From an uncultured Nocardioides sp. (GTDB taxonomy: Bacteria; Actinomycetota; Actinomycetes; Propionibacteriales; Nocardioidaceae), in contig NZ_CANKYS010000006.1 in the NCBI RefSeq assembly GCF_947488025.1, positions 124,001 through 188,000 on the forward strand: 64,000 nucleotides of DNA, read 5' to 3'. The first letter of the stretch is position 1, and the number at the start of each line of letters is the position of its first letter. Both the position numbers and the translations under genes were made by a program. This document shows positions 27,044 to 35,801 of this stretch, in pieces. Under the pieces are notes generated by a model. That model did no database searches and was not told where the DNA came from. It saw nothing but the letters and a program-made list of their open reading frames with translations.

Positions 27044-27535
27044 TCACGCCTCCTCGGCGAAGACCTCGCGGATGGCGTTCTCCTGCTCGGTGCTCAGGTT
27101 GGTGAAGATCAGCTCGGGCCGGTGCGAGGAGAAGGCGTCCTTGACCTTGTCCACCACGGCGTCGGAGCTCATCACGAACAGCGCCGAGGTCCCGGGCGTC
27201 ACCTCGTCGCGGACCCGGTTGATGAAACCGTCGTCGATGCCGACGTCCCTCAGCGACCCGGCCAGTGCCCCCGATGCCGCGCCGATGGCGGCTCCGAGCA
27301 GCGGCACGAAGAAGATCAGGCCGAACAGCATGCCCCAGAACGCGCCACCCAGGGCACCTGCACCGGCCAGGTTGGCCAGCTGCCTCGTCTTCGGCTTCTT
27401 CTTCCCCTCGTCCCACCGGACGGTGGCTGCGTCGTGGATGGTGATCAGGTGCTGTGCGGAGAGCTCACGCAGCGTCTCCGTGGCGTCGTCGGCGCCCGAG
27501 GCGGTGTCGAACTTCCAGACCGTCAGCGTTCCCAT
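27044..27535 (-). CDS. DUF1269 family membrane protein
   Basis: 163-aa protein of the DUF1269 family (function unknown). It starts MGTLTVWKFDTASGADDATETLRELSAQHLITIHDAATVRW, a ferredoxin-like alpha/beta part, then has a Gly/Ala zipper hydrophobic segment (about 55-95, AGAGALGGAFWGMLFGLIFFVPLLGAAIGAASGALAG) and an acidic C-terminal domain with ALFVMSSDAVVDKV. It ends tail to tail with the LuxR regulator, 22 nt apart, and diverges from the flippase-like gene, with two operator-like sites between. Confidence 0.88.
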   Translation of the reverse strand: MGTLTVWKFDTASGADDATETLRELSAQHLITIHDAATVRWDEGKKKPKTRQLANLAGAGALGGAFWGMLFGLIFFVPLLGAAIGAASGALAGSLRDVGIDDGFINRVRDEVTPGTSALFVMSSDAVVDKVKDAFSSHRPELIFTNLSTEQENAIREVFAEEA

Positions 27536-27595
27536 GGGTCGATCCCTTTCGTCGATGGCGTACGACGATGCTGCGTGCGCGGCGGCGGGCAGGGG

Positions 27596-27614
27596 CTCCC
27601 CCGATCCGGGTGAG
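27596..27614. promoter_or_regulatory. operator-like palindrome, site 3
   Basis: CTCCCCCGATCCGGGTGAG, an imperfect palindrome matching the group consensus closely; 60 nt upstream of the DUF1269 start. Confidence 0.6.
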
Positions 27615-27643
27615 TGGCGCGCGGCTGGGCGACGTACGGCCCT

Positions 27644-27662
27644 CTCACCCGATTCAGGGGGT
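27644..27662. promoter_or_regulatory. operator-like palindrome, site 4
   Basis: CTCACCCGATTCAGGGGGT; strong left half. It is 71 nt upstream of the flippase-like gene, and with site 3 forms a pair facing the two divergent genes. Confidence 0.55.
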
Positions 27663-27733
27663 GCTCAGCGGCGCCGGCGGCGTCACGGTGGCCTGTGCTC
27701 GGCGAGACGACCGGCGAGGGACGGAGGGCCTGC

Positions 27734-28801
27734 GTGACCGACTCTCTGCCCGCACGGTCGAGGGGGCCGGTCGGTCGCAGGCTCCTGACGGCGGCGCTGT
27801 GCGTCGTCGTGATCTGGTTGGCGCTGCGCTTCGTGGGCGACATCGACTGGGGTGCCGTGCGCTCGTCGCTCGGCAAGCTGTCCTGGAAGGAGCTCGGCGT
27901 CCTCGCCGGGCTGTTGGTGGTGCGCAACACCCTCAACGCGCTCCCCCTTGCCCTCTTCATCCCGGGCATCGGGATGGTGCGGGCGCTCGTCAACGACCTC
28001 GCCGCGCACCTGCTCGCCGTCGTCGCGCCGCCGCCCGGCGACCTCGTGCTGCGGCTGAAGATGTTCGCGTCGTGGGGCGTCCCGCACGCCGTCGCCCTCG
28101 CCGGCACGGTGGCGAACATGGTCGCCTTCTACACGGTCCGCTTCGCCGTGCCGATCGTGGGGACGATGCTCCTCGTGGCGACCCGGTGGGAGGTGGGACC
28201 GATCGGGAGCGTGCTGCTGAGCAGCCTGGTGGCCGTCACGATCCTGGTCCTCGCACTGGCCGCCGTACGTCACGACTCGACCGCTGCCCGGGTCGGCGAG
28301 GTTGCGGGTCGCGTCGCCGCGCGCGTCCGCCGGTCGACGGACCCCGAGGAGTGGGGCCGCTGGGCCGTCACCTTCCGGCACCACGCCGCGTCCGGCTTCC
28401 GGTCCCACCTCGCCGTGTCGATGCTCGGCCTGGTCGCGATGGTGCTCGTCGACGCCAGCATCGTCGTCCTCGCGCTGCGCTTCGTGGGCGTCGAGGCGGC
28501 GTCGGTGCCCGCCCTGGACGTCTACGTCACCTTCTGCCTGGTCTACCCCTTCACCCTGTTCCCCTTCATGGGCCTGGGGATCGTCGACGGGCTCCTCCTC
28601 GCCGAGTTCGTGGACCTCGGCGGTGAAGGTGTCGAGGCAGCTGCCGTGGCCGGCCTCGTGGTGTGGCGCACCGTCACCCTCGGCGGGCCGATCGTCCTGG
28701 GCGCCTTCATGCTCGTGGCGTGGCGCCTCGGGCTGGTGCCGCCGAGGGCCGAACGCTCCGCCGTCGCGGACGGTCCCCACGACGGGAGGTCGGCGACGTG
28801 A
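27734..28801 (+). CDS. flippase-like (LPG synthase TM / UPF0104) membrane protein
   Basis: 355-aa polytopic protein with about eight spans and the lysylphosphatidylglycerol-synthetase TM/UPF0104 layout. Typical stretches are RRLLTAALCVVVIWLALRFVG, SWKELGVLAGLLVVRNTLNALPLALFI, GDLVLRLKMFASWGVPHAVALAGTV and a C-terminal FCLVYPFTLFPFMGLGIVDGLLL. No LPG-synthase catalytic domain is attached, so it may move a lipid or polymer rather than make one. GTG 27734 has GGAGGG 5 nt upstream. Its stop overlaps the glutaminase start by 4 nt. Confidence 0.88.
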   Translation: MTDSLPARSRGPVGRRLLTAALCVVVIWLALRFVGDIDWGAVRSSLGKLSWKELGVLAGLLVVRNTLNALPLALFIPGIGMVRALVNDLAAHLLAVVAPPPGDLVLRLKMFASWGVPHAVALAGTVANMVAFYTVRFAVPIVGTMLLVATRWEVGPIGSVLLSSLVAVTILVLALAAVRHDSTAARVGEVAGRVAARVRRSTDPEEWGRWAVTFRHHAASGFRSHLAVSMLGLVAMVLVDASIVVLALRFVGVEAASVPALDVYVTFCLVYPFTLFPFMGLGIVDGLLLAEFVDLGGEGVEAAAVAGLVVWRTVTLGGPIVLGAFMLVAWRLGLVPPRAERSAVADGPHDGRSAT

Positions 28802-29826
28802 ACGAGGAACCGCGCCACGTCTCCACCGGCATGCTGCCGGCCCGCGAGACGACCCAGGCCTGCCTCGACGAGGCGTACGAGCTGTTCCGAGCCGTCCCGG
28901 ACGGCGGGGTCTCCACGGTGTACCCCGCGCTCGCCGCAGCCGGGCCGCACCGGTTCGGCCTGGCCCTCGTCGCGGTGACCGGTGCCGTGGCCACCGCCGG
29001 GGACGCCGCGCACTCCTTCTCGATCATGAGCGTCGCCAAGCCGTTCGTCTTCGCCCTGGCCTGCGAGCTCCACGGGGTCGAGCGGGTACGACGCCTGGTG
29101 GGCGTCAACGCCACCGGGATGGCCTTCGACTCCACCGTCCCGCTCGAGCGCGACCCGCGCGGCCGCACCAACCCCATGGTCAACGCGGGCGCCATCGCGA
29201 CCACGAGCCTCGTCACCGGCCGCGGGGTCGAGGAGCGGTGGGAGGCACTGCGCGACGCGCTCTCGCAGTTCGCCGGACGCCGGCTCGAGCTGGACGAGGA
29301 CGTCCTCCGCTCAGCGCGCGCGACCAACCACCGCAACCGGGCGCTGGCCAACATGCTGGCCGCTGCCGGCGCCCTGGACGGGCAGGCCATGGACGCCGTC
29401 GAGGTCTACACCCGGCAGAGCTGCCTGTCGGTGACGACCACCGACCTGGCGGTCATGGGAGCGACCCTCGCCGACGGTGGCACCAACCCCCTCACCGGGC
29501 GACGCGTCGTCGACCCCGAGACCGCCCACGCCACGCTGGCGGTGATGACGATCGCGGGCATGTACGAGACGTCCGGCGACTGGTTGTTCGACGTCGGCAT
29601 GCCCGGCAAGAGCGGCATCGCCGGGGGGCTCGTCACGGTGTCCCCGGGCAAGGGCGCCCTCGCCACCTCCTCCCCGCTCCTCGACGGGGCCGGCAACAGC
29701 GTGCGGGGGCAGCTCGCGACCAGGCACCTCGCCCGCCGGCTCGGACTCGACATCCTCGCCTCCGAGGCGGCGCCGTCATCCCCTGAACCGCCCGTTTCGG
29801 GGGAGCCGTCGGCCTCGGGCACCTGA
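28798..29826 (+). CDS. glsA: glutaminase A
   Basis: Hydrolyses glutamine to glutamate and ammonia using a serine beta-lactamase-like fold. The 342-aa protein shows the catalytic S-x-x-K (FSIMSVAKPF, Ser78/Lys81), NPMVNAGAIATT, the conserved EVYTRQSCLSVT and the KSG-like GKSGIAGGLVTVSPGKGALA. Usual family length is about 305-330, so the C-terminal 20 residues are extra. The GTG at 28798 overlaps the flippase stop by 4 nt and has GGGAGG 8 nt upstream. Ammonia released here is a known buffer against acid in other bacteria. Confidence 0.94.
   Translation: MNEEPRHVSTGMLPARETTQACLDEAYELFRAVPDGGVSTVYPALAAAGPHRFGLALVAVTGAVATAGDAAHSFSIMSVAKPFVFALACELHGVERVRRLVGVNATGMAFDSTVPLERDPRGRTNPMVNAGAIATTSLVTGRGVEERWEALRDALSQFAGRRLELDEDVLRSARATNHRNRALANMLAAAGALDGQAMDAVEVYTRQSCLSVTTTDLAVMGATLADGGTNPLTGRRVVDPETAHATLAVMTIAGMYETSGDWLFDVGMPGKSGIAGGLVTVSPGKGALATSSPLLDGAGNSVRGQLATRHLARRLGLDILASEAAPSSPEPPVSGEPSASGT
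29787..29805. promoter_or_regulatory. operator-like half palindrome, site 5
   Basis: ACCGCCCGTTTCGGGGGAG, with a good right half; inside the glsA 3' end and 61 nt before pepA. The weakest member of the group after site 8. Confidence 0.3.
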
Positions 29827-29866
29827 CCATCCTCGACGGACGCCCAGCCCCGCCAGGAGGTCCACC

Positions 29867-31381
29867 GTGAGCAGCCGAGCGACGCGCGAGATCGACCCCG
29901 TCCCGTCGCTGCGCCGGCCTCCCGAGGTGCTGGTCACCGACACGCTGCCTCCGGTCGCCGACGCGGCGGCCCTGGCCGTCCCGGTCGTCGCCGGCGAACC
30001 ACCGCCGAGCGACCTGCACACCGACACGTCCCAGCTCGCCGTGCTGGGTTTCTCCGGCGCGCCGAACGAGGTGGTCGTGCTGCCGGATCCCGGCGGGCGG
30101 GCGCTGGTGGCGCTGGGCGTGGGTGAGGCCCCTTCCGTGGACGCCTGCCTGGTCCGCGACCTCGCCGCGACCTTTGCGCGGGCGGTTCCACGCCACACGA
30201 CGCTCGCCGTGGAGCTGTCGGGGACCGACCTCCCCCTCTCCCCCGACGACTTCGCCCAGGCCGTGGTGGAGGGCGTGCTCCTCGCCCGGTGGCGCTTCTT
30301 CCTCGGCGCCGGCAAGGACGAGCCGAGGCTCACCCGCCTGACGCTCGTCGTCCCGCCCGGGCTGGTCGAGCAGGCACGCGCCGGTGCGACGCGGGGGGAG
30401 GTCACCGCACGGGCGGCCGCGATCAGTCGGGACCTGTCCAACTGCCCGGCCGCGACGCTCTCGGCCGAGCGCATGGGCCAGGTGGCCGAGGAGGTCGCGC
30501 CGCTCGCCGGCCTGGAGGTCGAGCTCTTCGACCGCCAGCAGCTCGAGGAGATGGGATGCGGCGGCATCCTCGGCGTCAACCGGGGCAGCGTCGACGAGCC
30601 GCGGCTGATCAAGGTCTCCTACCGGCCGGACTCCCCCACCGGGCACCTGGGCCTGGTCGGCAAGGGGATCATGTACGACTCCGGCGGCATCAGCCTGAAG
30701 CCGAGCGACGAGTCGCACGCCCAGATGAAGAACGACATGACGGGCGCGGCCGCCATCCTGGGAGCGATGACCGCCCTGCGCGACCTCGGGTGCACGAGCG
30801 CGGTCACCGCCTACCTCTGCTGCACCGACAACATGCCGTCGGGCTCGGCGATGAAGCTCGGCGACGTGCTGCACATGCGCAACGGCACCACGGTCGAGGT
30901 GCTCAACACCGATGCCGAGGGACGGCTGGTGATGGCCGACGGGCTGTGCCTCGCGGTGGAGGACGGCGTCGACGCCGTGGTGGACGTGGCGACGCTCACC
31001 GGGGCGTGCCTGCGCACGTTCGGCGTGGACATCGCCGGCGTCATGGGCAGCGATCCCGGACTCGTCGAGCAGGTGCGTCGCGCGGGTGACGTCGCCGACG
31101 AGCCGGTGTGGGAGCTGCCGCTGCACCGCGGCTACCGCTCACAGCTCGACTCCCAGGTCGCCGACATGACCAACATGGGTGGCCCGAACGCCGGGTCGAT
31201 CACGGCGGCGCTGTTCCTCGAGGAGTTCACCGACGGCATCCCGTGGGCGCACGTCGACATCGCCAGCACGGCCCAGCAGCCGACGGAGCGCACGTGGCGC
31301 AACAAGGGTGCGAGCGGGTTCGGCGCGAGGCTGCTCGTCGAGCTGGCGACCCGCTTCGAGTCACCCCGGACCGGGCCGTGA
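29867..31381 (+). CDS. pepA: leucyl aminopeptidase (M17)
   Basis: Dimetal aminopeptidase that removes N-terminal residues from peptides and cleaves dipeptides. The 504-aa protein has an N-terminal macro-like domain (to about 175) and a catalytic domain with the metal and active-site motifs LGLVGKGIMYDSGGISLKP and the M17 signature NTDAEGRL. The HVDIAS(T) strand and the C-terminal GASGFGARLL complete the fold. GTG 29867 has AGGAGG 6 nt upstream. Its stop overlaps the AbgT-family transporter start by 4 nt, so the two are coupled: transporter brings in a substrate, peptidase splits it (inference). Confidence 0.93.
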   Translation: MSSRATREIDPVPSLRRPPEVLVTDTLPPVADAAALAVPVVAGEPPPSDLHTDTSQLAVLGFSGAPNEVVVLPDPGGRALVALGVGEAPSVDACLVRDLAATFARAVPRHTTLAVELSGTDLPLSPDDFAQAVVEGVLLARWRFFLGAGKDEPRLTRLTLVVPPGLVEQARAGATRGEVTARAAAISRDLSNCPAATLSAERMGQVAEEVAPLAGLEVELFDRQQLEEMGCGGILGVNRGSVDEPRLIKVSYRPDSPTGHLGLVGKGIMYDSGGISLKPSDESHAQMKNDMTGAAAILGAMTALRDLGCTSAVTAYLCCTDNMPSGSAMKLGDVLHMRNGTTVEVLNTDAEGRLVMADGLCLAVEDGVDAVVDVATLTGACLRTFGVDIAGVMGSDPGLVEQVRRAGDVADEPVWELPLHRGYRSQLDSQVADMTNMGGPNAGSITAALFLEEFTDGIPWAHVDIASTAQQPTERTWRNKGASGFGARLLVELATRFESPRTGP

Positions 31382-33033
31382 GCGCCTCGGCCGCTGCGGA
31401 GCAGTCCTCCGGGGGGTTCCTCGGCTGGATCGAGCGGGTCGGCAACAAGGTGCCGCACCCGGCCATCATCTTCCTCGCGCTGATCGTCGGGGTGATCGTG
31501 CTGTCGGCGGTCCTCGCCTGGGCCGACGTGAGCGTGACGACCGAGGTGGCCGAGCCGGAGGACACCCCGGTCAGTCAGGAGTACAACGGCGGCACGTCCT
31601 ACCCGTCGCTCGAGCACGACCCCGAGGTGGCGATCCCGGAGTACACCGTCCGTACCGAGACGATCGAGGTCGAGAGCCTCCTGTCCGGTGACGGGATCCG
31701 CTACATCTTCACCACCGCGGTGCAGAACTTCAACGACTTCGGCGTCGTCGCGGTCATCCTCGTCGCCATGATCGGCGTCGGCGTGGCCGAGGAGGCCGGA
31801 CTCATCGCGGCGCTGATCCGCAAGATGGTCCAGGTCGCACCGGCGGGGGCGATCACCTTCATCATCGTGCTGCTCGGCGGGATCTCGAGCGTCGCCTCGG
31901 ATGCCGGCTACCTCGTGCTCATCCCCCTGGGGGCCGCGGCATTCGCGAGTCTGGGGCGCAACCCGCTCGTCGGCATCGCCGCGGCGTACGCCGGTGTCAG
32001 CGCCTCGTTCTTCGTCAACGTCCTGATCACGCCGGCGGACGGGATCATCACCGAGGTCACCAACGAGATCATGGCCGGCGTGGCGCCGGACGCCGCGCCG
32101 CTCAACGTCACCCACAACTTCTACTTCGCCGTCGTCTCGACACTCTTCACCGCGGCCGTCATGACGGTCCTCACCGAGCGGTACATCGAGCCCCGCGCCG
32201 GGAGGTGGGACCCGTCGGAACGTCCGGCCGACGCGCCGGTGGACCACGTCCCCACCGGGGACGAGCTGTCGCACGAGTCCCGCGGGCTGCGGATGGCCGG
32301 GATCTACAGCCTCGTCGCGATCGCGATCATCTCGGCGCTGACCTTCCTGCCCAACGCCCCCCTGCGCAACCCGGAGACCGGCGAGATCTTCGGCAACTCC
32401 CCGTTCATGAGCAGCCTGCTCTTCATCATCTCGATGCTGTTCCTCGCGGCCGGGCTGGGGTACGGCTCCGGGTCGGGCAGCCTGACCGGTGCCACCAACG
32501 TCATCAACGCGATCATCAAGACCTTCAACGGCCTGGGCGGGCTCATCTTCCTGATGCTGCTGATCGCGCAGTTCATCGCGTTCTTCAACTACTCCAACAT
32601 CTCCAACGTGGTCGCGACCCAGCTCGCGGACCTGCTCGGCCAGGCCGACATCGGGGCGCTGCCGCTGCTGATCGGCTTCATCCTGCTGGTCGTCGTGATC
32701 GACATGATCATGCCGGGCGTCATCCCCAAGTGGGCGATCATCGCGCCCATCTTCATCCCGCTCTTCTACAACCTGGGGATCGCGCCGCAGACCCTGGTCG
32801 CGGCCTACCGCGTGGGAGACGGCCCGGTCAACGTGATCACGCCCCTGATGGTCTACCTGCCGTTCATCATCCTGGTCTGCCAGCGCTACCGCGCGTCGGC
32901 AGGCATGGGCACCGTCATCTCGTTGATGATCCCCTACACCGTCGTCGTGCTGGTCACCTGGACGCTGCTGTTCACCGGCTGGTACCTGCTCGAGATCCCC
33001 TGGGGCCCCGGCTCGCCGGTCCAGCTCGACTAG
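31378..33033 (+). CDS. AbgT-family transporter
   Basis: AbgT proteins import p-aminobenzoyl-glutamate or export sulfonamides. The 551-aa protein begins ...GFLGWIERVGNKVPHPAIIFL, followed by about 12 spans. The family features FNDFGVVAVILVAMIGVGVAEEAGLIAALIRK, SVASDAGYLVLIPLGAAAFA, LITPADGIITEVTN and MPGVIPKWAIIAPIFIPLF are clear. The GTG at 31378 overlaps the pepA stop by 4 nt. Typical length is about 510. AbgT usually pairs with M20 peptidases AbgA/B, so the M17 partner here is different. Confidence 0.93.
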   Translation: MSASAAAEQSSGGFLGWIERVGNKVPHPAIIFLALIVGVIVLSAVLAWADVSVTTEVAEPEDTPVSQEYNGGTSYPSLEHDPEVAIPEYTVRTETIEVESLLSGDGIRYIFTTAVQNFNDFGVVAVILVAMIGVGVAEEAGLIAALIRKMVQVAPAGAITFIIVLLGGISSVASDAGYLVLIPLGAAAFASLGRNPLVGIAAAYAGVSASFFVNVLITPADGIITEVTNEIMAGVAPDAAPLNVTHNFYFAVVSTLFTAAVMTVLTERYIEPRAGRWDPSERPADAPVDHVPTGDELSHESRGLRMAGIYSLVAIAIISALTFLPNAPLRNPETGEIFGNSPFMSSLLFIISMLFLAAGLGYGSGSGSLTGATNVINAIIKTFNGLGGLIFLMLLIAQFIAFFNYSNISNVVATQLADLLGQADIGALPLLIGFILLVVVIDMIMPGVIPKWAIIAPIFIPLFYNLGIAPQTLVAAYRVGDGPVNVITPLMVYLPFIILVCQRYRASAGMGTVISLMIPYTVVVLVTWTLLFTGWYLLEIPWGPGSPVQLD

Positions 33034-33042
33034 GGCTGCGGG

Positions 33043-34842
33043 ATGGCACTGGACGAGGCGACCACGGCGCTGGTCGTGCTGGGGCTCGTGGTCGCACTGT
33101 TCGTGTGGAACCGCCTGCCCGTCGGCGTGGTCGCCATCCTGGCGGCGCTCACGCTGTGGGCCACCGGGCTGGTGACCACCGAGGAGGCCGTGGCCGGGTT
33201 CGGGGATCCGGTCGTCATCTTCATCGCGACGCTCTTCGTGGTGAGCGAGGCGATCGACTCGACGGGCGTCACCACGTGGGCGGGGCAGGCACTGCTCGAA
33301 CGCGCCGGGACCGGGGCGACCCGCGTGCTGGTGGCGGTGTGCCTGCTGTCCGCGGTCCTGACGTCGCTCATCACGCTCAACGGGGCGGTCGCCGCGCTGC
33401 TGCCGCTGGTCGTGCTGGTCGGCCACCGCATCGGGCTGCCGCCGTCCCGGCTGCTGATGCCCGTGGCCTTCGCCGGGAGCGCCGGCGGGATGCTGCTGCT
33501 GATGAGCAGCCCCGTCAACGTCATCATCTCCGAGGCGGCCGACGACGCGGGAGAGGGACCGTTCCCGTTCTTCTCCTTCGCCCTTGTCGGCATACCCCTG
33601 CTGGTCGGCACGGTCGCACTCTGTGCGCTCCTCGGTCCTCGCCTGCTCCCGCAGCGCACGCCCGAGCACGCCCCGCCCGACCTCGGCTCCCTGGGCGAGA
33701 CGCTCGAGGGCCAGTACCAGCTGACCGACGGGTTCTACCGCCTCCGCGTGCGCTCGCGCTCGGACCTCATCGGACGCGGCCCGTCGCGCACCCTCGGTGG
33801 GGACGAGCGCGTACGCGTCGTGGCTGCGGAGTCGCCGACGGGGCAGGTCGTGGTCGGTCCCGTCGGTGACGACGACACCCTCGTGGTGACCGGGGAGCCG
33901 CACGACGTGACGCGGTTCGCCCTCGAGCACGGCCTCGCCGTCGGCATGGTGGGCCTCGGTGACGGGGCCGGGCTCATGAACCGCGAGGCGGGCGTGGCCG
34001 AGGTGGTCGTCCCGCCTCGCTCGCGGCTGGTCGGGGAGCGCGTCCACCGTGGCATGAAGCGCGAGAACGCGCTCATCATCCTGGCCGTCCAGCGTCTCGG
34101 CACCGACCGGGGAGACGGCCCGATCGAGCTGGCGGAGGGTGACGCCATCCTGCTCCACGGCCGGTGGTCGGCCCTCGACAAGCTCAACCGGGACCGCGAC
34201 GTCCTGCTGGTCGACTCCCCCGACCTCGTCCGTCGCCAGACCGTCGCGTGGGGACAGCGGGCCACGCTGGCCGTCCTCGTCCTGCTCGGTCTCGTCGTGA
34301 TGCTGGGCTCGGGCCGGGTGCCGCCCGCCATCGCCGGGCTGAGCGCCGTGGTCGCCCTCGTGCTCCTGCGGGTGGTGTCCGTGACACAGGCCTACCGGAG
34401 CGTCTCCTGGCAGACCGTCGTGCTCGTCGGCGCCCTCATCCCGCTCTCGACCGCTATCCGCACGAGCGGGGCGGCCGACCGGGTGGCGTCGTTCCTCATC
34501 GACGCCGTGGGTCAGGGGCGCCCGATCCTCCTTCTGGCGGCGCTCTTCGTGCTGACCGCCGTCCTCGGCCAGGTGGTCAGCAACACCGCGACGGTGCTCG
34601 TCGTCGTACCGATCGCGTTGGCCGCGGCCGAGGCGACCGGCGCGGGCGCGAAGCCCCTGCTCATGGCGGTGGCGATCGCCGGCTGCGCCGCGCTCCTGAC
34701 CCCCATCTCGACCCCCGGGAACATGATGATCATGAGTCCGGGCGGCTATCGCTTCGGCGACTACTGGAGGCTCGGGCTGCCCGTCATGGTCTGGTGGTTC
34801 GTCGTGGCGCTGGTCGTCGTGCCGCTCGTCTGGCCCCTCTGA
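33043..34842 (+). CDS. SLC13-type permease with TrkA-C domains
   Basis: Anion/carboxylate or sulfate permease of the SLC13/CitMHS type, 599 aa. Two hydrophobic halves (about 1-205 and 400-599, with TSLITLNGAVAALLPLVV and GQVVSNTATVLVVVPIAL, the paired hairpin motifs) enclose a cytosolic region at about 210-385 with two TrkA-C (RCK C-terminal) domains (RVRVVAAESPTGQVVVGPVG and RSRLVGERVHRG). Such RCK domains regulate transport by nucleotides or ions. It starts 9 nt after the AbgT gene, so is in the same operon. Confidence 0.9.
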   Translation: MALDEATTALVVLGLVVALFVWNRLPVGVVAILAALTLWATGLVTTEEAVAGFGDPVVIFIATLFVVSEAIDSTGVTTWAGQALLERAGTGATRVLVAVCLLSAVLTSLITLNGAVAALLPLVVLVGHRIGLPPSRLLMPVAFAGSAGGMLLLMSSPVNVIISEAADDAGEGPFPFFSFALVGIPLLVGTVALCALLGPRLLPQRTPEHAPPDLGSLGETLEGQYQLTDGFYRLRVRSRSDLIGRGPSRTLGGDERVRVVAAESPTGQVVVGPVGDDDTLVVTGEPHDVTRFALEHGLAVGMVGLGDGAGLMNREAGVAEVVVPPRSRLVGERVHRGMKRENALIILAVQRLGTDRGDGPIELAEGDAILLHGRWSALDKLNRDRDVLLVDSPDLVRRQTVAWGQRATLAVLVLLGLVVMLGSGRVPPAIAGLSAVVALVLLRVVSVTQAYRSVSWQTVVLVGALIPLSTAIRTSGAADRVASFLIDAVGQGRPILLLAALFVLTAVLGQVVSNTATVLVVVPIALAAAEATGAGAKPLLMAVAIAGCAALLTPISTPGNMMIMSPGGYRFGDYWRLGLPVMVWWFVVALVVVPLVWPL

Positions 34843-34859
34843 CGGGCGGCTGGCCGGCC

Positions 34860-34878
34860 TTCACCCGAAACTCGTGAG
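34860..34878. promoter_or_regulatory. operator-like palindrome, site 6
   Basis: TTCACCCGAAACTCGTGAG; strong left half, TCACCCGA and right CGTGAG. It is 75 nt upstream of the META lipoprotein. Confidence 0.5.
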
Positions 34879-34953
34879 GGCCGCGCCCACCCGTCGGTGG
34901 TGGGGTGACGTGGCGCGCGTGTCGATGCGCGGGTGGGCGACGAGGAGGACGAC

Positions 34954-35799
34954 ATGCTGACGCCGTCGAGCAGGCGCCAACGGCCCGGCGCGGGCGGTCC
35001 CGGCACGAGGGCGGTGCTGGCCGCGGTCACCGTGGCGCTGCTGACGGCGTGCGGCGCTGACGGTGACGACGACGCTGCCAGTGCGTCCGGACGTGAGCCG
35101 CTGCAGAGCGACATGGCGTTGCTCGAGGCGGCCACCTTCGTCTCCACGTCGGTCGAGGGGTACGAGCTGGTGCCCGGCACCGAGCTCCGACTGTCCTTCG
35201 ACGAGGACACGTTGGCGGTGACGGGAGGCTGCAACACCGCGTTCGGCGCCTTCAGCGTCGAGGACGGCACGCTGAGCTGGGAGTCAGGACCTGCGACCAC
35301 GATGATGGCGTGCTCGGACGAGGACGCCGTCCAGGACCAGTGGGTCGCCGACCTGCTGGGCGCGGGTGTCGCCGCGACCACGGACGGCGCCGACCTGCAC
35401 CTGACGACCGACGACGTCAGCCTGGTGCTCGAGCGCGAGCCACCGGTCGACCTGAACACCCTGCTGGGGCGCACGTGGTCGGTGGTCGGCACCCTGTCCG
35501 ACGGCTCGACCTCACGCCTTCCGTCGCGGGTCCGCACGCCCCGCCTGGTCGTGGGCGAAGACGGCCTGGCGCGGCTCGACACGGGGTGCAACACCGGACG
35601 CACGCGGGTGCAGGTCGACCGCGTCTCGGTCTCGTTCGCCCCACCCACCGTCACCCGGGTCCGCTGTCGCGAGCCCGATCGCACCATCGAGCGCATCGTC
35701 CTCTCCGTCGTGGACGGACGCTCGGACTACGTCACCTTCAATGGTTGGATGCTGCTCGTGGTGCGCGACGGGTACGGCCTGGTCTTCGAGGTGGCCTGA
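34954..35799 (+). CDS. META-domain lipoprotein
   Basis: Exported lipoprotein, 281 aa, with signal peptide and lipobox LTAC (Cys33), an acidic linker, and two META (HslJ-like) domains. The first is complete: LRLSFDEDTLAVTGGCNTAFGAFSVEDGTLSW...TTMMACSD, with the GGCN and paired T-M-MAC marks. The second (about 180-281) keeps LDTGCNTGR and VRCREPD. META proteins are linked with heat-shock or metal-stress resistance. ATG 34954 has AGGAGG 5 nt upstream. The next gene starts 2 nt after its stop. Confidence 0.9.
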   Translation: MLTPSSRRQRPGAGGPGTRAVLAAVTVALLTACGADGDDDAASASGREPLQSDMALLEAATFVSTSVEGYELVPGTELRLSFDEDTLAVTGGCNTAFGAFSVEDGTLSWESGPATTMMACSDEDAVQDQWVADLLGAGVAATTDGADLHLTTDDVSLVLEREPPVDLNTLLGRTWSVVGTLSDGSTSRLPSRVRTPRLVVGEDGLARLDTGCNTGRTRVQVDRVSVSFAPPTVTRVRCREPDRTIERIVLSVVDGRSDYVTFNGWMLLVVRDGYGLVFEVA

Positions 35800-35801
35800 C
35801 C

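Noticed and set aside
31132..34158. A 1008-codon minus-strand frame opposite pepA, AbgT and SLC13 genes
   Set aside because: Shadow rich in H, R, D, Q, with no motif; the plus-strand genes are clear families.
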